34,888 bases of DNA, from contig JAJRQT010000209.1 in assembly GCA_024280115.1 (NCBI GenBank), forward strand, positions 1 through 34,888, read 5' to 3'. Both the position numbers and the translations under genes were made by a program. This DNA is from Bacteroidota bacterium. Lineage in GTDB: Bacteria; Bacteroidota; Bacteroidia; Cytophagales; Cyclobacteriaceae. This document shows, one piece after another, positions 8,666 through 18,153 of this stretch; the stretch's first letter is position 1; every line of letters starts with the position of its first letter. The notes below the pieces were generated by a model. The model had not been told where the DNA came from. It worked only from the letters and a program-made list of their open reading frames with translations, and did not search any database.

Positions 8666-10162
8666 ATGAAAAAACAAATATTGACATTCGTGGCCTCGAT
8701 CTTTTTGCTTGGAGTTTTTGGAGGTAATGTCCTTGCAGCAGAAAAGAAAAATGAAAAAGGTGAAAACAGTGACAATCCTGAAATAATTGATCTTGGTTCA
8801 AGACTTGAATTATTTACTGACTATTTTCTCATCGAATCACTGGATAAGGTTTCATTGAAACTTCATGAACCTATTGACAAAGGATCTGTTCTTAGTTTTG
8901 ATAAACTCTGGGAAGGGCCATTTTCCGGATATTGCACAGTAATAAAAGATGGTGATCTTTTCAGATTGTATTATAGGGGATTACCGACAGCAGGAAAAGA
9001 TGGAAGGCCTGACGAACATACATGTTATGCAGAATCACAAGATGGTATTCATTGGTCAAAACCAGACTTAAAAATTCATGAGATAAATGGATCGTTAAAC
9101 AATAATGTCATACTATCTGATATAGCTCCGGTTACTCACAACTTTAGTCCTTTTATGGACACTCGATTGGATGTGAATCCAAAACGCAAATTCAAAGCTT
9201 TAGGAGGAATAGAAAGCAGTGGTCTAATCCCTTACGTCTCAGAAGATGGAATTCATTGGACTAATTTGCAGAAAGAACCTGTATTAAGAGGTAGAAAAAG
9301 TGATTTTGATTCTCAAAATGTTTCCTTTTGGTCAGAAGACGAACAACTATATATTTGCTATTACAGAACGTGGGTGACAGTACATGAAACGCGCTACAGG
9401 TCCGTGGCCAGGGTAACTTCTAAAGACTTTATCAATTGGACAAAACCTATTGAAATGGTTTTTGGAGAAACTCCACAAGAACAACTATATACCAACCAAA
9501 CATCACCTTATTACCGGGCTCCACATATTTATATTTCGGTGGCGGCAAGGTTTATGAAAGACAGGCAGGTACTTACCAATGAAGAAGCCAAAAAATTGGA
9601 TGTAAACCCAAAATATTTCAAGGATTGTTCTGATGCCATTTTAATGACCACTCGTGGAGGAAATTCGTATGACCGGACTTTTATGGAAAGCTTTATTCGC
9701 CCGGGAATCGGTTTGCAAAACTGGGTTTCGAGATCCAATTATCCAGCCCTTAATATCGTACAAACCGGTCATGATGAAATGTCGATTTATGTAAATCAGG
9801 ATTATGCACAGCCAACTGCTCATCTACACAGGTACACATTACGCATTGATGGTTTTACTTCAATAAATGCCCCATACAAAGGTGGTGAGATGATGACTAA
9901 ACCAATTCGATTTACCGGGGATGAGCTACTGATTAATTTTGCGACCTCAGCGGCAGGATATGTAAAAGTTGAAATACTCGATTTAAATGGAAATAAAATC
10001 GAGGGTTTTGAATTGGAGAGCTCAACGGAAATTATTGGAAATGAAATTGAGAAAACAGTTACCTGGAAAGGAAATCCGGATTTAAAACAATTAAATGATC
10101 AACCGGTAAGGCTCCGATTTGTGATGAAAGATGCGGATTTATATAGTATCAGATTTAGATAG
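8666..10162 (+). CDS. Secreted GH32/GH43-like beta-propeller protein (paralog 1)
   Basis: A 498-residue protein with a signal peptide (positively charged start, hydrophobic core, cut probably after VLAAE or close by). The body has repeated Ser-x-Asp-Gly-Ile-His-Trp motifs (SQDGIHWSKP and SEDGIHWTNL) and an SKDFINWTKP variant. These mark blades of a five-bladed propeller as in GH32/43-type glycosidases and in many uncharacterised proteins of planctomycetes and Bacteroidota. A C-terminal beta domain begins after the LRIDGFTS segment. It is homologous along its length to the next gene, 24 bases downstream. It probably acts on or binds a glycan in the periplasm; no catalytic triad can be assigned with certainty. 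Confidence 0.75.
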   Translation: MKKQILTFVASIFLLGVFGGNVLAAEKKNEKGENSDNPEIIDLGSRLELFTDYFLIESLDKVSLKLHEPIDKGSVLSFDKLWEGPFSGYCTVIKDGDLFRLYYRGLPTAGKDGRPDEHTCYAESQDGIHWSKPDLKIHEINGSLNNNVILSDIAPVTHNFSPFMDTRLDVNPKRKFKALGGIESSGLIPYVSEDGIHWTNLQKEPVLRGRKSDFDSQNVSFWSEDEQLYICYYRTWVTVHETRYRSVARVTSKDFINWTKPIEMVFGETPQEQLYTNQTSPYYRAPHIYISVAARFMKDRQVLTNEEAKKLDVNPKYFKDCSDAILMTTRGGNSYDRTFMESFIRPGIGLQNWVSRSNYPALNIVQTGHDEMSIYVNQDYAQPTAHLHRYTLRIDGFTSINAPYKGGEMMTKPIRFTGDELLINFATSAAGYVKVEILDLNGNKIEGFELESSTEIIGNEIEKTVTWKGNPDLKQLNDQPVRLRFVMKDADLYSIRFR

Positions 10163-10186
10163 AAAATTCAAATAGGGCGGGGATCT

Positions 10187-11719
10187 ATGAAAAATCAGCT
10201 CAATACTTGTATAAAAAAGTTTTTAGAAATAGGTCTAGTTGCAATGATATTAATGTCTGTTTTTCAATACACTGCCTGTGAAATTGAGCATAAAACATCG
10301 TTGCAAGATTTAGACAGTTTAAAAAAATCGGTATTGAAAACCCATGCCAACTGGCAGTTGTTTATTGATGACTACTGGATTGCAGAAAGCCATAATATCA
10401 CTTCAACTTTGCATCAACCACAAAAATATGCAAAAAACCCATTAATTCGTGCTGATGTTCCCTGGGAGCAAAACCCATATTGTTTTGGCACCGTCATATA
10501 CGATGAGGAAGATTCTATTTTTAAATTCTGGTATCAGAGCTATAATGATGAGGATGTACCTCTCCCTGATAGAACGCCGGTCCTTTATGCTACCAGTGCT
10601 GATGGCATACAATGGAATCGACCAAATTTAGAAATATTTGAATTTCAAGGATCATCTGAAAATAACATCATATTACAGAATTACGGACATCATGATCTTT
10701 ACTCTCCAAGTGTAATAAAAGATTACTTAGAAACCGACCCTGACAAAAGATATAAAATGGTTTGGTGGGACTTCCCTCTGGGAAAAGAAGGATATCAGGA
10801 TGATGGGATGTGTGTTGCTTTCTCACCAGATGGCATCCATTGGTCAAAATATCCCAAAAACCCAGTGATTCATGCTAATAAAACTGAAAAGTCTATTAGC
10901 GATGTCATGTCTGTCATGCAAGATAAAAACACTGGTAAATATGTTGCTTACACCAAAGGCTGGGCAGATCCCTGGCCTTCACATCGACAAATTGTACGCA
11001 CGGAGAGCAGCGATTTTATACATTGGTCAGAACCCAAAGTTGTAATTCGTCATGCAAATGATTTAAGGGATCCACAATCTTATGGAATGACGGTATCCCA
11101 GTTTGGGGAAAACTATATCGGGATGATGTACTCTTATAAAAAGCCCGGCAATGAGACCATTGATGTTCAGCTTACTGTAAGTCATGATAATAAAAGTTGG
11201 AACCGTGTTGCGAACCAGGGAACTTTTATCCCTCTTGGTACATCGGGTACCTGGGATGATGGAATGATTTTTTGTGCCCCAGTGTTCAATCATGGAGATA
11301 AAACACTGATTTACTACAGTGCATGGGATAACTCTCACGATAGTAAGGAACGGCGCCGAAGTGGTATTGGCCTTGCCACTCTGCGCTTGAACGGTTTTGT
11401 TTCCCTCGATGCAACTGATGCTGGAAATATTACTACCCACCTCATGAAAAATGCCAATGGACCGTTGCTCGTAAATGTGAATGCCGCAGGTGGTTCATTG
11501 CGAACCGAATTGATAGATGATGAGGGGAATCCTCTTTTGGATTATTCGATGAGCGAGTGTTTGCCGATTCAGTCTGATAATATTTCAAAGATTGTCAAGT
11601 GGAAAAATCATGCTGAATTACCAACAGGGCTTAAGGAATTTAGAATCCGTTTTAAGATGGATAATGCTTCACTATATGGATTTTATGCTGGTTCTGATGT
11701 TAGACGAGTTGTAAAATAA
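10187..11719 (+). CDS. Secreted GH32/GH43-like beta-propeller protein (paralog 2), possible lipoprotein
   Basis: A 510-residue paralog of the preceding gene. Shared landmarks are LFIDDYWIAES near the N-terminus (LFTDYFLIES in the paralog), SADGIQWNRPNLEI, SPDGIHWSKYPKNPVI and a C-terminal LRLNGFVSLDA module followed by the same beta-rich end. The N-terminus is a hydrophobic signal ending in YTACEIEH, which could be a weak lipobox (Cys about residue 31) and would place it on the outer membrane or in the periplasm. The two copies have diverged considerably, so this is an old duplication or a pair acquired together. Different substrate linkages or a heterodimer are possible; function is unknown. 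Confidence 0.75.
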   Translation: MKNQLNTCIKKFLEIGLVAMILMSVFQYTACEIEHKTSLQDLDSLKKSVLKTHANWQLFIDDYWIAESHNITSTLHQPQKYAKNPLIRADVPWEQNPYCFGTVIYDEEDSIFKFWYQSYNDEDVPLPDRTPVLYATSADGIQWNRPNLEIFEFQGSSENNIILQNYGHHDLYSPSVIKDYLETDPDKRYKMVWWDFPLGKEGYQDDGMCVAFSPDGIHWSKYPKNPVIHANKTEKSISDVMSVMQDKNTGKYVAYTKGWADPWPSHRQIVRTESSDFIHWSEPKVVIRHANDLRDPQSYGMTVSQFGENYIGMMYSYKKPGNETIDVQLTVSHDNKSWNRVANQGTFIPLGTSGTWDDGMIFCAPVFNHGDKTLIYYSAWDNSHDSKERRRSGIGLATLRLNGFVSLDATDAGNITTHLMKNANGPLLVNVNAAGGSLRTELIDDEGNPLLDYSMSECLPIQSDNISKIVKWKNHAELPTGLKEFRIRFKMDNASLYGFYAGSDVRRVVK

Positions 11720-11804
11720 AACACTATGAAAAATTAAAATCATGGTAGATTAATAATAATGTTTTTTTAAAAAGATTCAAGCACCATTTTAAAATGAATT
11801 TAAG

Positions 11805-12584
11805 ATGAATGTCAAAAAACTATTAAGCTTAAAAGGGAAAATAATCTTAGTAACTGGCGGTGCCGGAAGATATGGGAAATGTATTGTGGAAGGGCTGGCA
11901 GAAGCAGGAGGAACTGTAATCACTGCATCTAGAAATCTTGATGCCGGGAAAAAAATAGCTGTGAAATTTCAAAATATAGGTTTGGATGTACACGCCATAA
12001 GAGTTGATCAGGCGGACCAAAAATCAGTTAAAATATTAAAAGAGCAAATTTTGGATAAGTTTAATGGGCTGGATGTATTCGTTAATAATGCAGTCAGTGC
12101 GCAACCTATGAAAGGATACGATGGACCTATCGAGCAGTTTACTGAGTCGATGCGCGTAAATGCTACCGGAATGATGGATATCCTCCGTGAAATGGCCGAC
12201 CTGATCGCCGCCAAAGGAGGAGGAAGCATTATCAATATCAGCTCAATGTTTGGTATGTTCGGCCCGGATCTTTCCAATTATGAAGGTACTGACATGGGCG
12301 ATTTGCCTCCGGATTATTTTTTCCACCGGGGTGGAATCATCAATTTAACCAAATATCTAGCCAGAATGTTGGCGAAGAAAAATGTTCGTGCCAATTGCAT
12401 TAGCCTTGGTGGTCTGTTCGATAATCAGCCCAAACGATTTGTTGAAAACTATAGCAAAAAGGTTCCTGTTGGCCGCATGGCAAATAATGATGATATCAAG
12501 GGTTTGGCTGTATTACTTGCTTCTGATGCCTCGGCTTATATCAATGGTGAAAATATTTTGATGGATGGAGGAATGCATGCCTAA
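11805..12584 (+). CDS. SDR-family oxidoreductase with Lys-to-Arg change in YxxxK
   Basis: A 259-residue classical short-chain dehydrogenase/reductase. The Rossmann GGAGRYG motif lies at 18-24, VNNAVSA at about 94-99, Ser in SIINISSM near 146, and the catalytic Tyr at 171. The residue four after that Tyr, normally an invariant Lys, is Arg175 (YFFHRGG). The following IINLTKYLARMLAKKNVRAN is a normal SDR helix and the C-terminus INGENILMDGGMHA is typical, so alignment of the Tyr is secure. Catalysis may be slowed or altered. A sugar dehydrogenase role (such as 3-keto or gluconate-type chemistry) fits the neighbours but is inferred. About 85 AT-rich bases separate it from the propeller gene upstream. 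Confidence 0.88.
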   Translation: MNVKKLLSLKGKIILVTGGAGRYGKCIVEGLAEAGGTVITASRNLDAGKKIAVKFQNIGLDVHAIRVDQADQKSVKILKEQILDKFNGLDVFVNNAVSAQPMKGYDGPIEQFTESMRVNATGMMDILREMADLIAAKGGGSIINISSMFGMFGPDLSNYEGTDMGDLPPDYFFHRGGIINLTKYLARMLAKKNVRANCISLGGLFDNQPKRFVENYSKKVPVGRMANNDDIKGLAVLLASDASAYINGENILMDGGMHA

Positions 12585-12672
12585 AGATTCCATTACCTCT
12601 GAAATTGACATGAATCAGATACAATTTGGATATTATATTAAGAATCAATGTCGATAAGTTAAACTCCTATTA

Positions 12673-12688
12673 TCCCTCTCTGGAGAGG
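12673..12688. repeat. Short perfect palindrome in the SDR-VCBS intergenic region
   Basis: Two 7-base arms (CCCTCTC and GAGAGGG) around a 2-base loop form a small hairpin, followed by GTGAGGGTAGAGG. It sits in the 168-base gap between the SDR gene and the VCBS gene. There is no T-run, so it is not a good terminator. The sequence looks like a member of a dispersed intergenic palindrome family; the window contains only this one copy. Confidence 0.5.
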
Positions 12689-12752
12689 GTGAGGGTAGAG
12701 GTAATACAATCAATTTTCTTAACTAAACTACTTCGAATTAAGAATAATAAAA

Positions 12753-14861
12753 ATGAAAAAAACATCACATCTTTTTATAGGATTAATCATTGCATTAAGT
12801 ACTACCCAGTGCAATATTGAATCCAGTACGTCAAACAGCAATAACTCATTGCCGGAGGGATTACACAAACTAGGATATAATAACCCCGATTTACTGGTAG
12901 ATTTAGATGCAGGATTTAAGGCGATTCCGATGCCCATGGATTTTGATGGGGACGGGGATTATGACCTTCTGATTTCTGAATCGGGAGCTTATGCGGAAGC
13001 CGGGATTTTTTATTTTGAAAATATAAGTGGAAATGTGGAAATGCCTGTTTTTAGAAGGGGTATGAAAGTTTCTTATGAACGCAGAAGGTTGGGTTCCGAT
13101 GGCTCTAATTTTGAAGCATCCAATGTTGATGGACATGTTCATGTAATTACCCCTGACAATGTCAGGGAGCGACTTTTGATTTATAAAAATGTTCCGCAAA
13201 ATGTTTTCTGGGATGACAATGAAATACATCTTACAGCCAAAGGTTATGAGTATTTACACTTTTATAAAAATTCCCAATGGAAAATAATTGATTTTGACGG
13301 AGATGGAAATAAGGATTTAGTATGTGCTGCCTTCTCTACAAGTTCTCCACGTTTGCGTGGTGTCGGAGCCAGCGAGCGTAAAAAAGCTTATTCGGGTTTT
13401 AAAAAACACAACCAGCTCATTTTTATTAAAAATGGCGGAGATAATAATAAGCCAGTTTATGAAGATCCAATTGAGATATTTAAAGAGAATGGCGAATCTC
13501 TGGCTAAAAACCTTGCCATTAAACCGATGTTTGCAGATTATGATAATGATGGAGATTACGATTTTATAGGTATTGGAAAAGCGGATGAAAATGTTAAACA
13601 AAGTGGGAAATGGAGAGATAATTATTATATCTATTTTGAAAATACTGGAACGAAATCAAAGTATAAATTTGACACTAGTAAAGTTTTAAAATTTAATAAT
13701 ATTCCCATTCTAATGGAATCGCGGGCAACTATCCACTCCACAGCTATTGATTGGGATAAGGACGGACATGTGGATATCATTGCCGGGGATGAAGGGGGCA
13801 GAATAGCATTTCTAAAAAATACAGGGAAATTAATCGATGGAGTTCCGCAATTTTTACCACCACGTCATTTTCAGCAAAAAGCAAAATATGTTGACTTTGG
13901 TGCACTTACAGCACCACGTGTATTCGATTGGGATGGTGACGGATTAGACGATATTATCAGTGGAAATGGAGTTGGATATATAGGTTTTTATAAAAATTTG
14001 AGAGGATATACTCCAAAGTGGGATGCGCCAAAACTTTTAGAGATCAACGGTACACCTATCAGGATTATTCAAGATGAGGCCCTTCCCAATACCGAAGAAC
14101 CAAAATGGGGCTATACTACTATCGATGTTGGATTTTGGGATGACGATGAACTTCCTGATATTTTGGTTAATGATCATAATGGGAATGTGGTTTGGTTGAA
14201 AAATATTGGCAGCAGGACTGAGCCTAAACTATCACCACCGCAACCGCTAATAGTTAATTGGGAAGGAAAGCCGCAGAAACCTGCCTGGACTCCGGGTGTC
14301 TCCAAAGGAAATGAGTTACTTGCTCCCTGGAGAACCTCTCCTTTTATAATGGATTTTAATGGCGATGGATTAAATGACCTCGTAATGCTGGATTATGAAG
14401 GATACATAGCCGTTTATCTTCGTTATAAAGAAAATGAGGAATTGTTGCTGGCACATCCAAAAAGAAGTTTCGTCTATCCTTCGGGAGAGCCAATTCTCCT
14501 AAATCAACGAACCGGTTCTAGCAGCGGGCGATTAAAAATCACTTTTGCCGATTGGGATGGCGATGGCCTTGAAGATCTGGTTTTTTCATCGAAACCGGCA
14601 GTGGATTGGATGAAAAACATGGGGATGAAAGAGGGTAAGATGACGCTTCAATACATGGGCCGTGTAGCTTCCAGAACGTTAATGGGGCACACTGACGGAC
14701 CGGTAGTCGCCGACTGGAATAAAGACGGAATACCCGATCTACTGATAGGAACAGAAATTGGTGTCTTTTATTACTGGGAGCGACCAGGTTTCGATATTAC
14801 AACAACAATGACAACTTCAGGAAAGCAACAACCGGCAAATTATCCATATTTCAAAAGATGA
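12753..14861 (+). CDS. Exported FG-GAP/VCBS-repeat beta-propeller protein
   Basis: A 702-residue protein with an N-terminal export signal. Cys20 (STTQC) may be a weak lipoprotein site. Around nine calcium-type motifs of the form DxDxDGxxD are spread along the chain, for example DFDGDGDYDLL, DFDGDGNKDLV, DYDNDGDYDFIG, DWDKDGHVDIIAG, DWDGDGLDDIISG, DFNGDGLNDLV and DWNKDGIPDLLIG. This is the integrin-alpha-like FG-GAP/VCBS propeller. Such proteins bind calcium and usually carbohydrate or serve as surface scaffolds; some neighbour families have lyase activity. It is the last gene of the + strand run and meets the sulfatase cluster tail-to-tail across 89 bases. I see no clear intrinsic terminator between them. 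Confidence 0.85.
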   Translation: MKKTSHLFIGLIIALSTTQCNIESSTSNSNNSLPEGLHKLGYNNPDLLVDLDAGFKAIPMPMDFDGDGDYDLLISESGAYAEAGIFYFENISGNVEMPVFRRGMKVSYERRRLGSDGSNFEASNVDGHVHVITPDNVRERLLIYKNVPQNVFWDDNEIHLTAKGYEYLHFYKNSQWKIIDFDGDGNKDLVCAAFSTSSPRLRGVGASERKKAYSGFKKHNQLIFIKNGGDNNKPVYEDPIEIFKENGESLAKNLAIKPMFADYDNDGDYDFIGIGKADENVKQSGKWRDNYYIYFENTGTKSKYKFDTSKVLKFNNIPILMESRATIHSTAIDWDKDGHVDIIAGDEGGRIAFLKNTGKLIDGVPQFLPPRHFQQKAKYVDFGALTAPRVFDWDGDGLDDIISGNGVGYIGFYKNLRGYTPKWDAPKLLEINGTPIRIIQDEALPNTEEPKWGYTTIDVGFWDDDELPDILVNDHNGNVVWLKNIGSRTEPKLSPPQPLIVNWEGKPQKPAWTPGVSKGNELLAPWRTSPFIMDFNGDGLNDLVMLDYEGYIAVYLRYKENEELLLAHPKRSFVYPSGEPILLNQRTGSSSGRLKITFADWDGDGLEDLVFSSKPAVDWMKNMGMKEGKMTLQYMGRVASRTLMGHTDGPVVADWNKDGIPDLLIGTEIGVFYYWERPGFDITTTMTTSGKQQPANYPYFKR

Positions 14862-14950
14862 TGGCCAGGGTAAAACCGGAGACAAGTAACTGTCAACTGT
14901 CATCAAATTTCTTTTAAAAAATTCACCGGTAATAATTCTATCTGAAAAGT

Positions 14951-16483
14951 CTATTGCCTGCCTCCCTTTGCAACAACCTGGTTTAATAAGTCGGCCAATT
15001 CTTTCGTTTTCTCAGGGTTGTGTTCTGCCACATTATTCTGCTCCCGAATATCATTTTTAAGGTTGTATAATTGTGGAATGGTGTCATTCCCCAATTCAAT
15101 ATCTACATATTTATTGTATCTGGCTCCGTTATTTGGCTCTATATATTTCCAATCGCCTTTAATAATTGATAATGCACGGGCACTTTCTATCACATGATCC
15201 CTCCCGGTTTTATTATTTCCCAACAATACATCCAGCTGGTTCTGACTATCTCCGGCGTCATTTCTGTCAAACTGTTGATTTGAAAACGTGGCTAATGATG
15301 CCAGAAAATCCACTTGGCTCACAAGTGCATCTGAATTTCCTACAGGAACATTCCCGGGCCAACGAACAATTAAAGGGATCCTCGTTCCGGCATCAAATGC
15401 ACTGTACTTTCCACCTCTTAGAACACCGGCGGGTTTATGCCCATTTACTTTTATAACTGCGTCATCCTGGTAGCCATCATCTAATACAGGGCCGTTGTCG
15501 CTGGTGAAAATTACGAGTGTGTTTTCTGTGAGCCCTAGCTTGTCGAGGGTGTTGATGATTTCGCCGGTACACCAGTCAAGCTGCACGATGGCATCACCTC
15601 TGGGGCCCATACCACTTTTCCCAACAAACCTGGAATGTGGTACGCGGGGTACATGAATATCATGAGTGGAAAAGTAAAGGAAAAAAGGATCATCTCCTTG
15701 CTTTTCAATAAAGTCGATAGCTTTCCCTGTGATCACATCCGCCATATCTTCGTCAACCCATCTCGCGGCCTGTCCTCCGGTCATATATCCGATTCTTCCA
15801 ATTCCGTTTATAATAGTGTTGTTATGTCCGTGACTGTGCTTCATTTTTAATAGTTCAGGATGATCCTTTCCGGTAGGTTCATCACCAATAGGTTTTCCAT
15901 AGCTCACCTCAATGGGATCATTTGGGTCAAGTCCGACGATTTTATAATTTTCTACATATACGCAGGGTACGCGATCGCCTGTTGCAGGAATAAGGAAAGA
16001 ATAGTCAAAACCAATCTCTTTTGGGCCGGGTTTAATCTCCTTATTCCAGTCAGGACCACCATCGGGTCCTAAGCCCAGGTGCCATTTTCCTACTACACCC
16101 GTGTTATATCCAGCCCTTTTCAACACAGAGGCAATAGTTTCTCTCCCAGGTTCAATGATCATCGCAGCATTTCCGCGAGCCACGCCAGTGCCTTTCTTTC
16201 TCCATGCGTAAGATCCTGTAAGCATAGAAAACCTCGACGGAGTACATGTCGCCGATGAAGTATGAGCATTGCTGAATTTCAATCCCTCATTGGCAATTCG
16301 GTCAATATTTGGCGTTTTGACGTTGGTCATGCCATAGGAGCTCAAATCTCCATAACCCAGGTCATCTGCATAGATGAGTACAATATTGGGCAATCGATTA
16401 CCTGATTCCGGTTTTTCACTGGGGCGGCATGAGATGAAAAAGCATTCAAATCCCGTGAATAGTATTATTGTTAAAAGTCTCAT
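14951..16483 (-). CDS. Sulfatase A (arylsulfatase-type, Cys subtype), lipoprotein-like
   Basis: A 510-residue type I sulfatase, hydrolysing a sulfate ester through a formylglycine. The modified residue should be Cys80 in CTPSR. The metal site appears as YADDLGYGD near residues 38-46 and as a late SDNGPV segment; GKWHLG is also present. The N-terminus is hydrophobic with a Cys at 19 (FFISC), suggesting a lipoprotein. It is the last and 3'-most of four tandem sulfatases, 56 bases from the next. The insertion DPNDPIEVSYGKPIGDEPTG is typical of one arylsulfatase subgroup, but the precise sulfate position attacked cannot be told. Confidence 0.92.
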   Translation of the reverse strand: MRLLTIILFTGFECFFISCRPSEKPESGNRLPNIVLIYADDLGYGDLSSYGMTNVKTPNIDRIANEGLKFSNAHTSSATCTPSRFSMLTGSYAWRKKGTGVARGNAAMIIEPGRETIASVLKRAGYNTGVVGKWHLGLGPDGGPDWNKEIKPGPKEIGFDYSFLIPATGDRVPCVYVENYKIVGLDPNDPIEVSYGKPIGDEPTGKDHPELLKMKHSHGHNNTIINGIGRIGYMTGGQAARWVDEDMADVITGKAIDFIEKQGDDPFFLYFSTHDIHVPRVPHSRFVGKSGMGPRGDAIVQLDWCTGEIINTLDKLGLTENTLVIFTSDNGPVLDDGYQDDAVIKVNGHKPAGVLRGGKYSAFDAGTRIPLIVRWPGNVPVGNSDALVSQVDFLASLATFSNQQFDRNDAGDSQNQLDVLLGNNKTGRDHVIESARALSIIKGDWKYIEPNNGARYNKYVDIELGNDTIPQLYNLKNDIREQNNVAEHNPEKTKELADLLNQVVAKGGRQ

Positions 16484-16539
16484 AAGAATAAATGGTGTTT
16501 ATTTGTCAAATTTATTTGAATTGGCGAAAATACTTTGCT

Positions 16540-18120
16540 TTATTCACTTTCCTTTTTTTCATCCTTCACATCACCCAATTGCTCAATTTTAAACCTGTCG
16601 AGTAGAGCAGAAGTATGTTCCTGTTTCATAAGTTCAGCAATTCGCTTTATAATCTCAGGATTTTCGGAAGCAACGTTATGCTGCTCAGTAGGATCATTTT
16701 GCAGATTATATAGTTCTATTTCCATGCTACCTTTAAATATTTTCCTTCTGATCGCTTTCCAGTCGCCCATCCTCACAGCCTGCTGACCGGTATAAGAAGG
16801 AAATTCCCAATACAAAAATTCATGCTGCTTTTGTTCTCCATTATCCAATAATTCGGGGAGGAAACTTATGCCATCAATATTTTCCGGAGCATTAACTCCA
16901 GCCACATCTGCAAGTGTTGGCAACACATCCCAAAAGGCAGAAATCAATTCGCTTGTGGAACCTGGAGCAATTTTCCCTTTCCAACTTGCGATCATCGGTA
17001 CGCGAATACCACCTTCGTGCGTAAATCCTTTTCCCCAACCATATTCACTTTTGAACGGTTTTGCGCTATCAAAAAACGGAGAGTCTGTTCCACCATTATA
17101 GGTTGGCCCATTGTCGCTACTGAAGATAATCAGTGTATTTTCGTATAGCCCCAAGTCTTTAAGCTTCTGAACAATTTCACCGACCTGACTATCGAGATAG
17201 GATACCATTGCCGCATAAGTTGCCCTCGGATAACGATTGGGGAAATACCCTCTATTGCCGATGTATGGTTCTTCATCTCCAAATTTCTTCACATATTTAT
17301 CTACAAATTCCTGGGGTATTTGCAAAGGGGCGTGCGTTAAAGGAGTCGCGTAATAAAGAAAAAATGAATTGTCTTTGTTTCGTTCTATAAATCCTAATAC
17401 TTCATCCTGCATCAGTTTTGGAGCGTAGTCTTTCTGAAAATACTTGGAATAGCTCGCCAGATCATACGGATCTGCAGCACTATCCAGCTTTGTTCCAGGT
17501 ACTACCAAATCATTATCCAACCAGACTTTTTCCTTATTTTTCCATAAGTGTTTGGGGGTCAAGGTGTGCGCTTGTCTTTGGCAGTTGTAGCCGTAGAAAA
17601 AATCAAATCCCCTATTGTTTGGTATGCCATCAGTCAGCGGAGCGCCGAGTCCCCATTTTCCAACAATTGCAGTCTTATACCCTGCTTGCTGAAGAATATT
17701 ACCGATTGTGGGAATACTGTCCGGCATGGGTCTTTGTCCTTCGAGATTGGGATCATCGACAGCTTTGGCATAATTCCAGACTTCTCCGCGAACCGCCCAT
17801 TCGTCATTTCCGCGGATGTATGCATGGCCTGCATGTTGACCAGTGAGCAAAACACATCGTGAAGGTGCGCAAACAGGAGCTCCGGCATAATGTTGTGTAA
17901 AACGCATCCCGTTTGCAGCCAGCTTATCAAGCTGCGGAGTTTCTATAAGCTCTTGGCCATAACTTCCCAACTCGGCATAGCCAAGATCATCGGCCAGAAT
18001 ATAGATGATATTTGGTTTCTTTTCTTCCTGTTGGCTCATACAACCTGCAAGCATAATTAGTGCCGCACAGGAAGAAAGAAAGACACGTTTAGATTTCAAA
18101 TAAAGTGAATCGTTTTTCAT
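16540..18120 (-). CDS. Sulfatase B (Cys subtype), lipoprotein
   Basis: A 526-residue type I sulfatase with a strong lipobox (LAGC, Cys27), so probably anchored at the outer or inner membrane. Formylglycine Cys84 lies in CAPSR; metal-ligand segment LADDLGY is at 42-48 and SSDNGPT comes later. The usual GKWHLG is GKWGLG here, a variant also met in some sulfatase subgroups. Long insertions with NNRGFDFFYGYNCQRQAHT are characteristic of the subgroup that acts on large glycans. It is 33 bases downstream of sulfatase C in the transcription direction. Substrate not assignable from sequence. Confidence 0.92.
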   Translation of the reverse strand: MKNDSLYLKSKRVFLSSCAALIMLAGCMSQQEEKKPNIIYILADDLGYAELGSYGQELIETPQLDKLAANGMRFTQHYAGAPVCAPSRCVLLTGQHAGHAYIRGNDEWAVRGEVWNYAKAVDDPNLEGQRPMPDSIPTIGNILQQAGYKTAIVGKWGLGAPLTDGIPNNRGFDFFYGYNCQRQAHTLTPKHLWKNKEKVWLDNDLVVPGTKLDSAADPYDLASYSKYFQKDYAPKLMQDEVLGFIERNKDNSFFLYYATPLTHAPLQIPQEFVDKYVKKFGDEEPYIGNRGYFPNRYPRATYAAMVSYLDSQVGEIVQKLKDLGLYENTLIIFSSDNGPTYNGGTDSPFFDSAKPFKSEYGWGKGFTHEGGIRVPMIASWKGKIAPGSTSELISAFWDVLPTLADVAGVNAPENIDGISFLPELLDNGEQKQHEFLYWEFPSYTGQQAVRMGDWKAIRRKIFKGSMEIELYNLQNDPTEQHNVASENPEIIKRIAELMKQEHTSALLDRFKIEQLGDVKDEKKESE

Positions 18121-18153
18121 AATGGTTTTGTTCTAAAAAAATGGTTATATAAT

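Noticed and set aside
12626..12820. Open frame of 64 codons (+) between the SDR and VCBS genes
   Set aside because: It crosses the GC-rich palindrome and overlaps the VCBS signal peptide in another frame; the product has no protein-like pattern.
14862..14950. Possible shared terminator between the convergent VCBS and sulfatase A genes
   Set aside because: Only a long-loop ACCGG/CCGGT pair is present and no stable hairpin with a T-run could be found.
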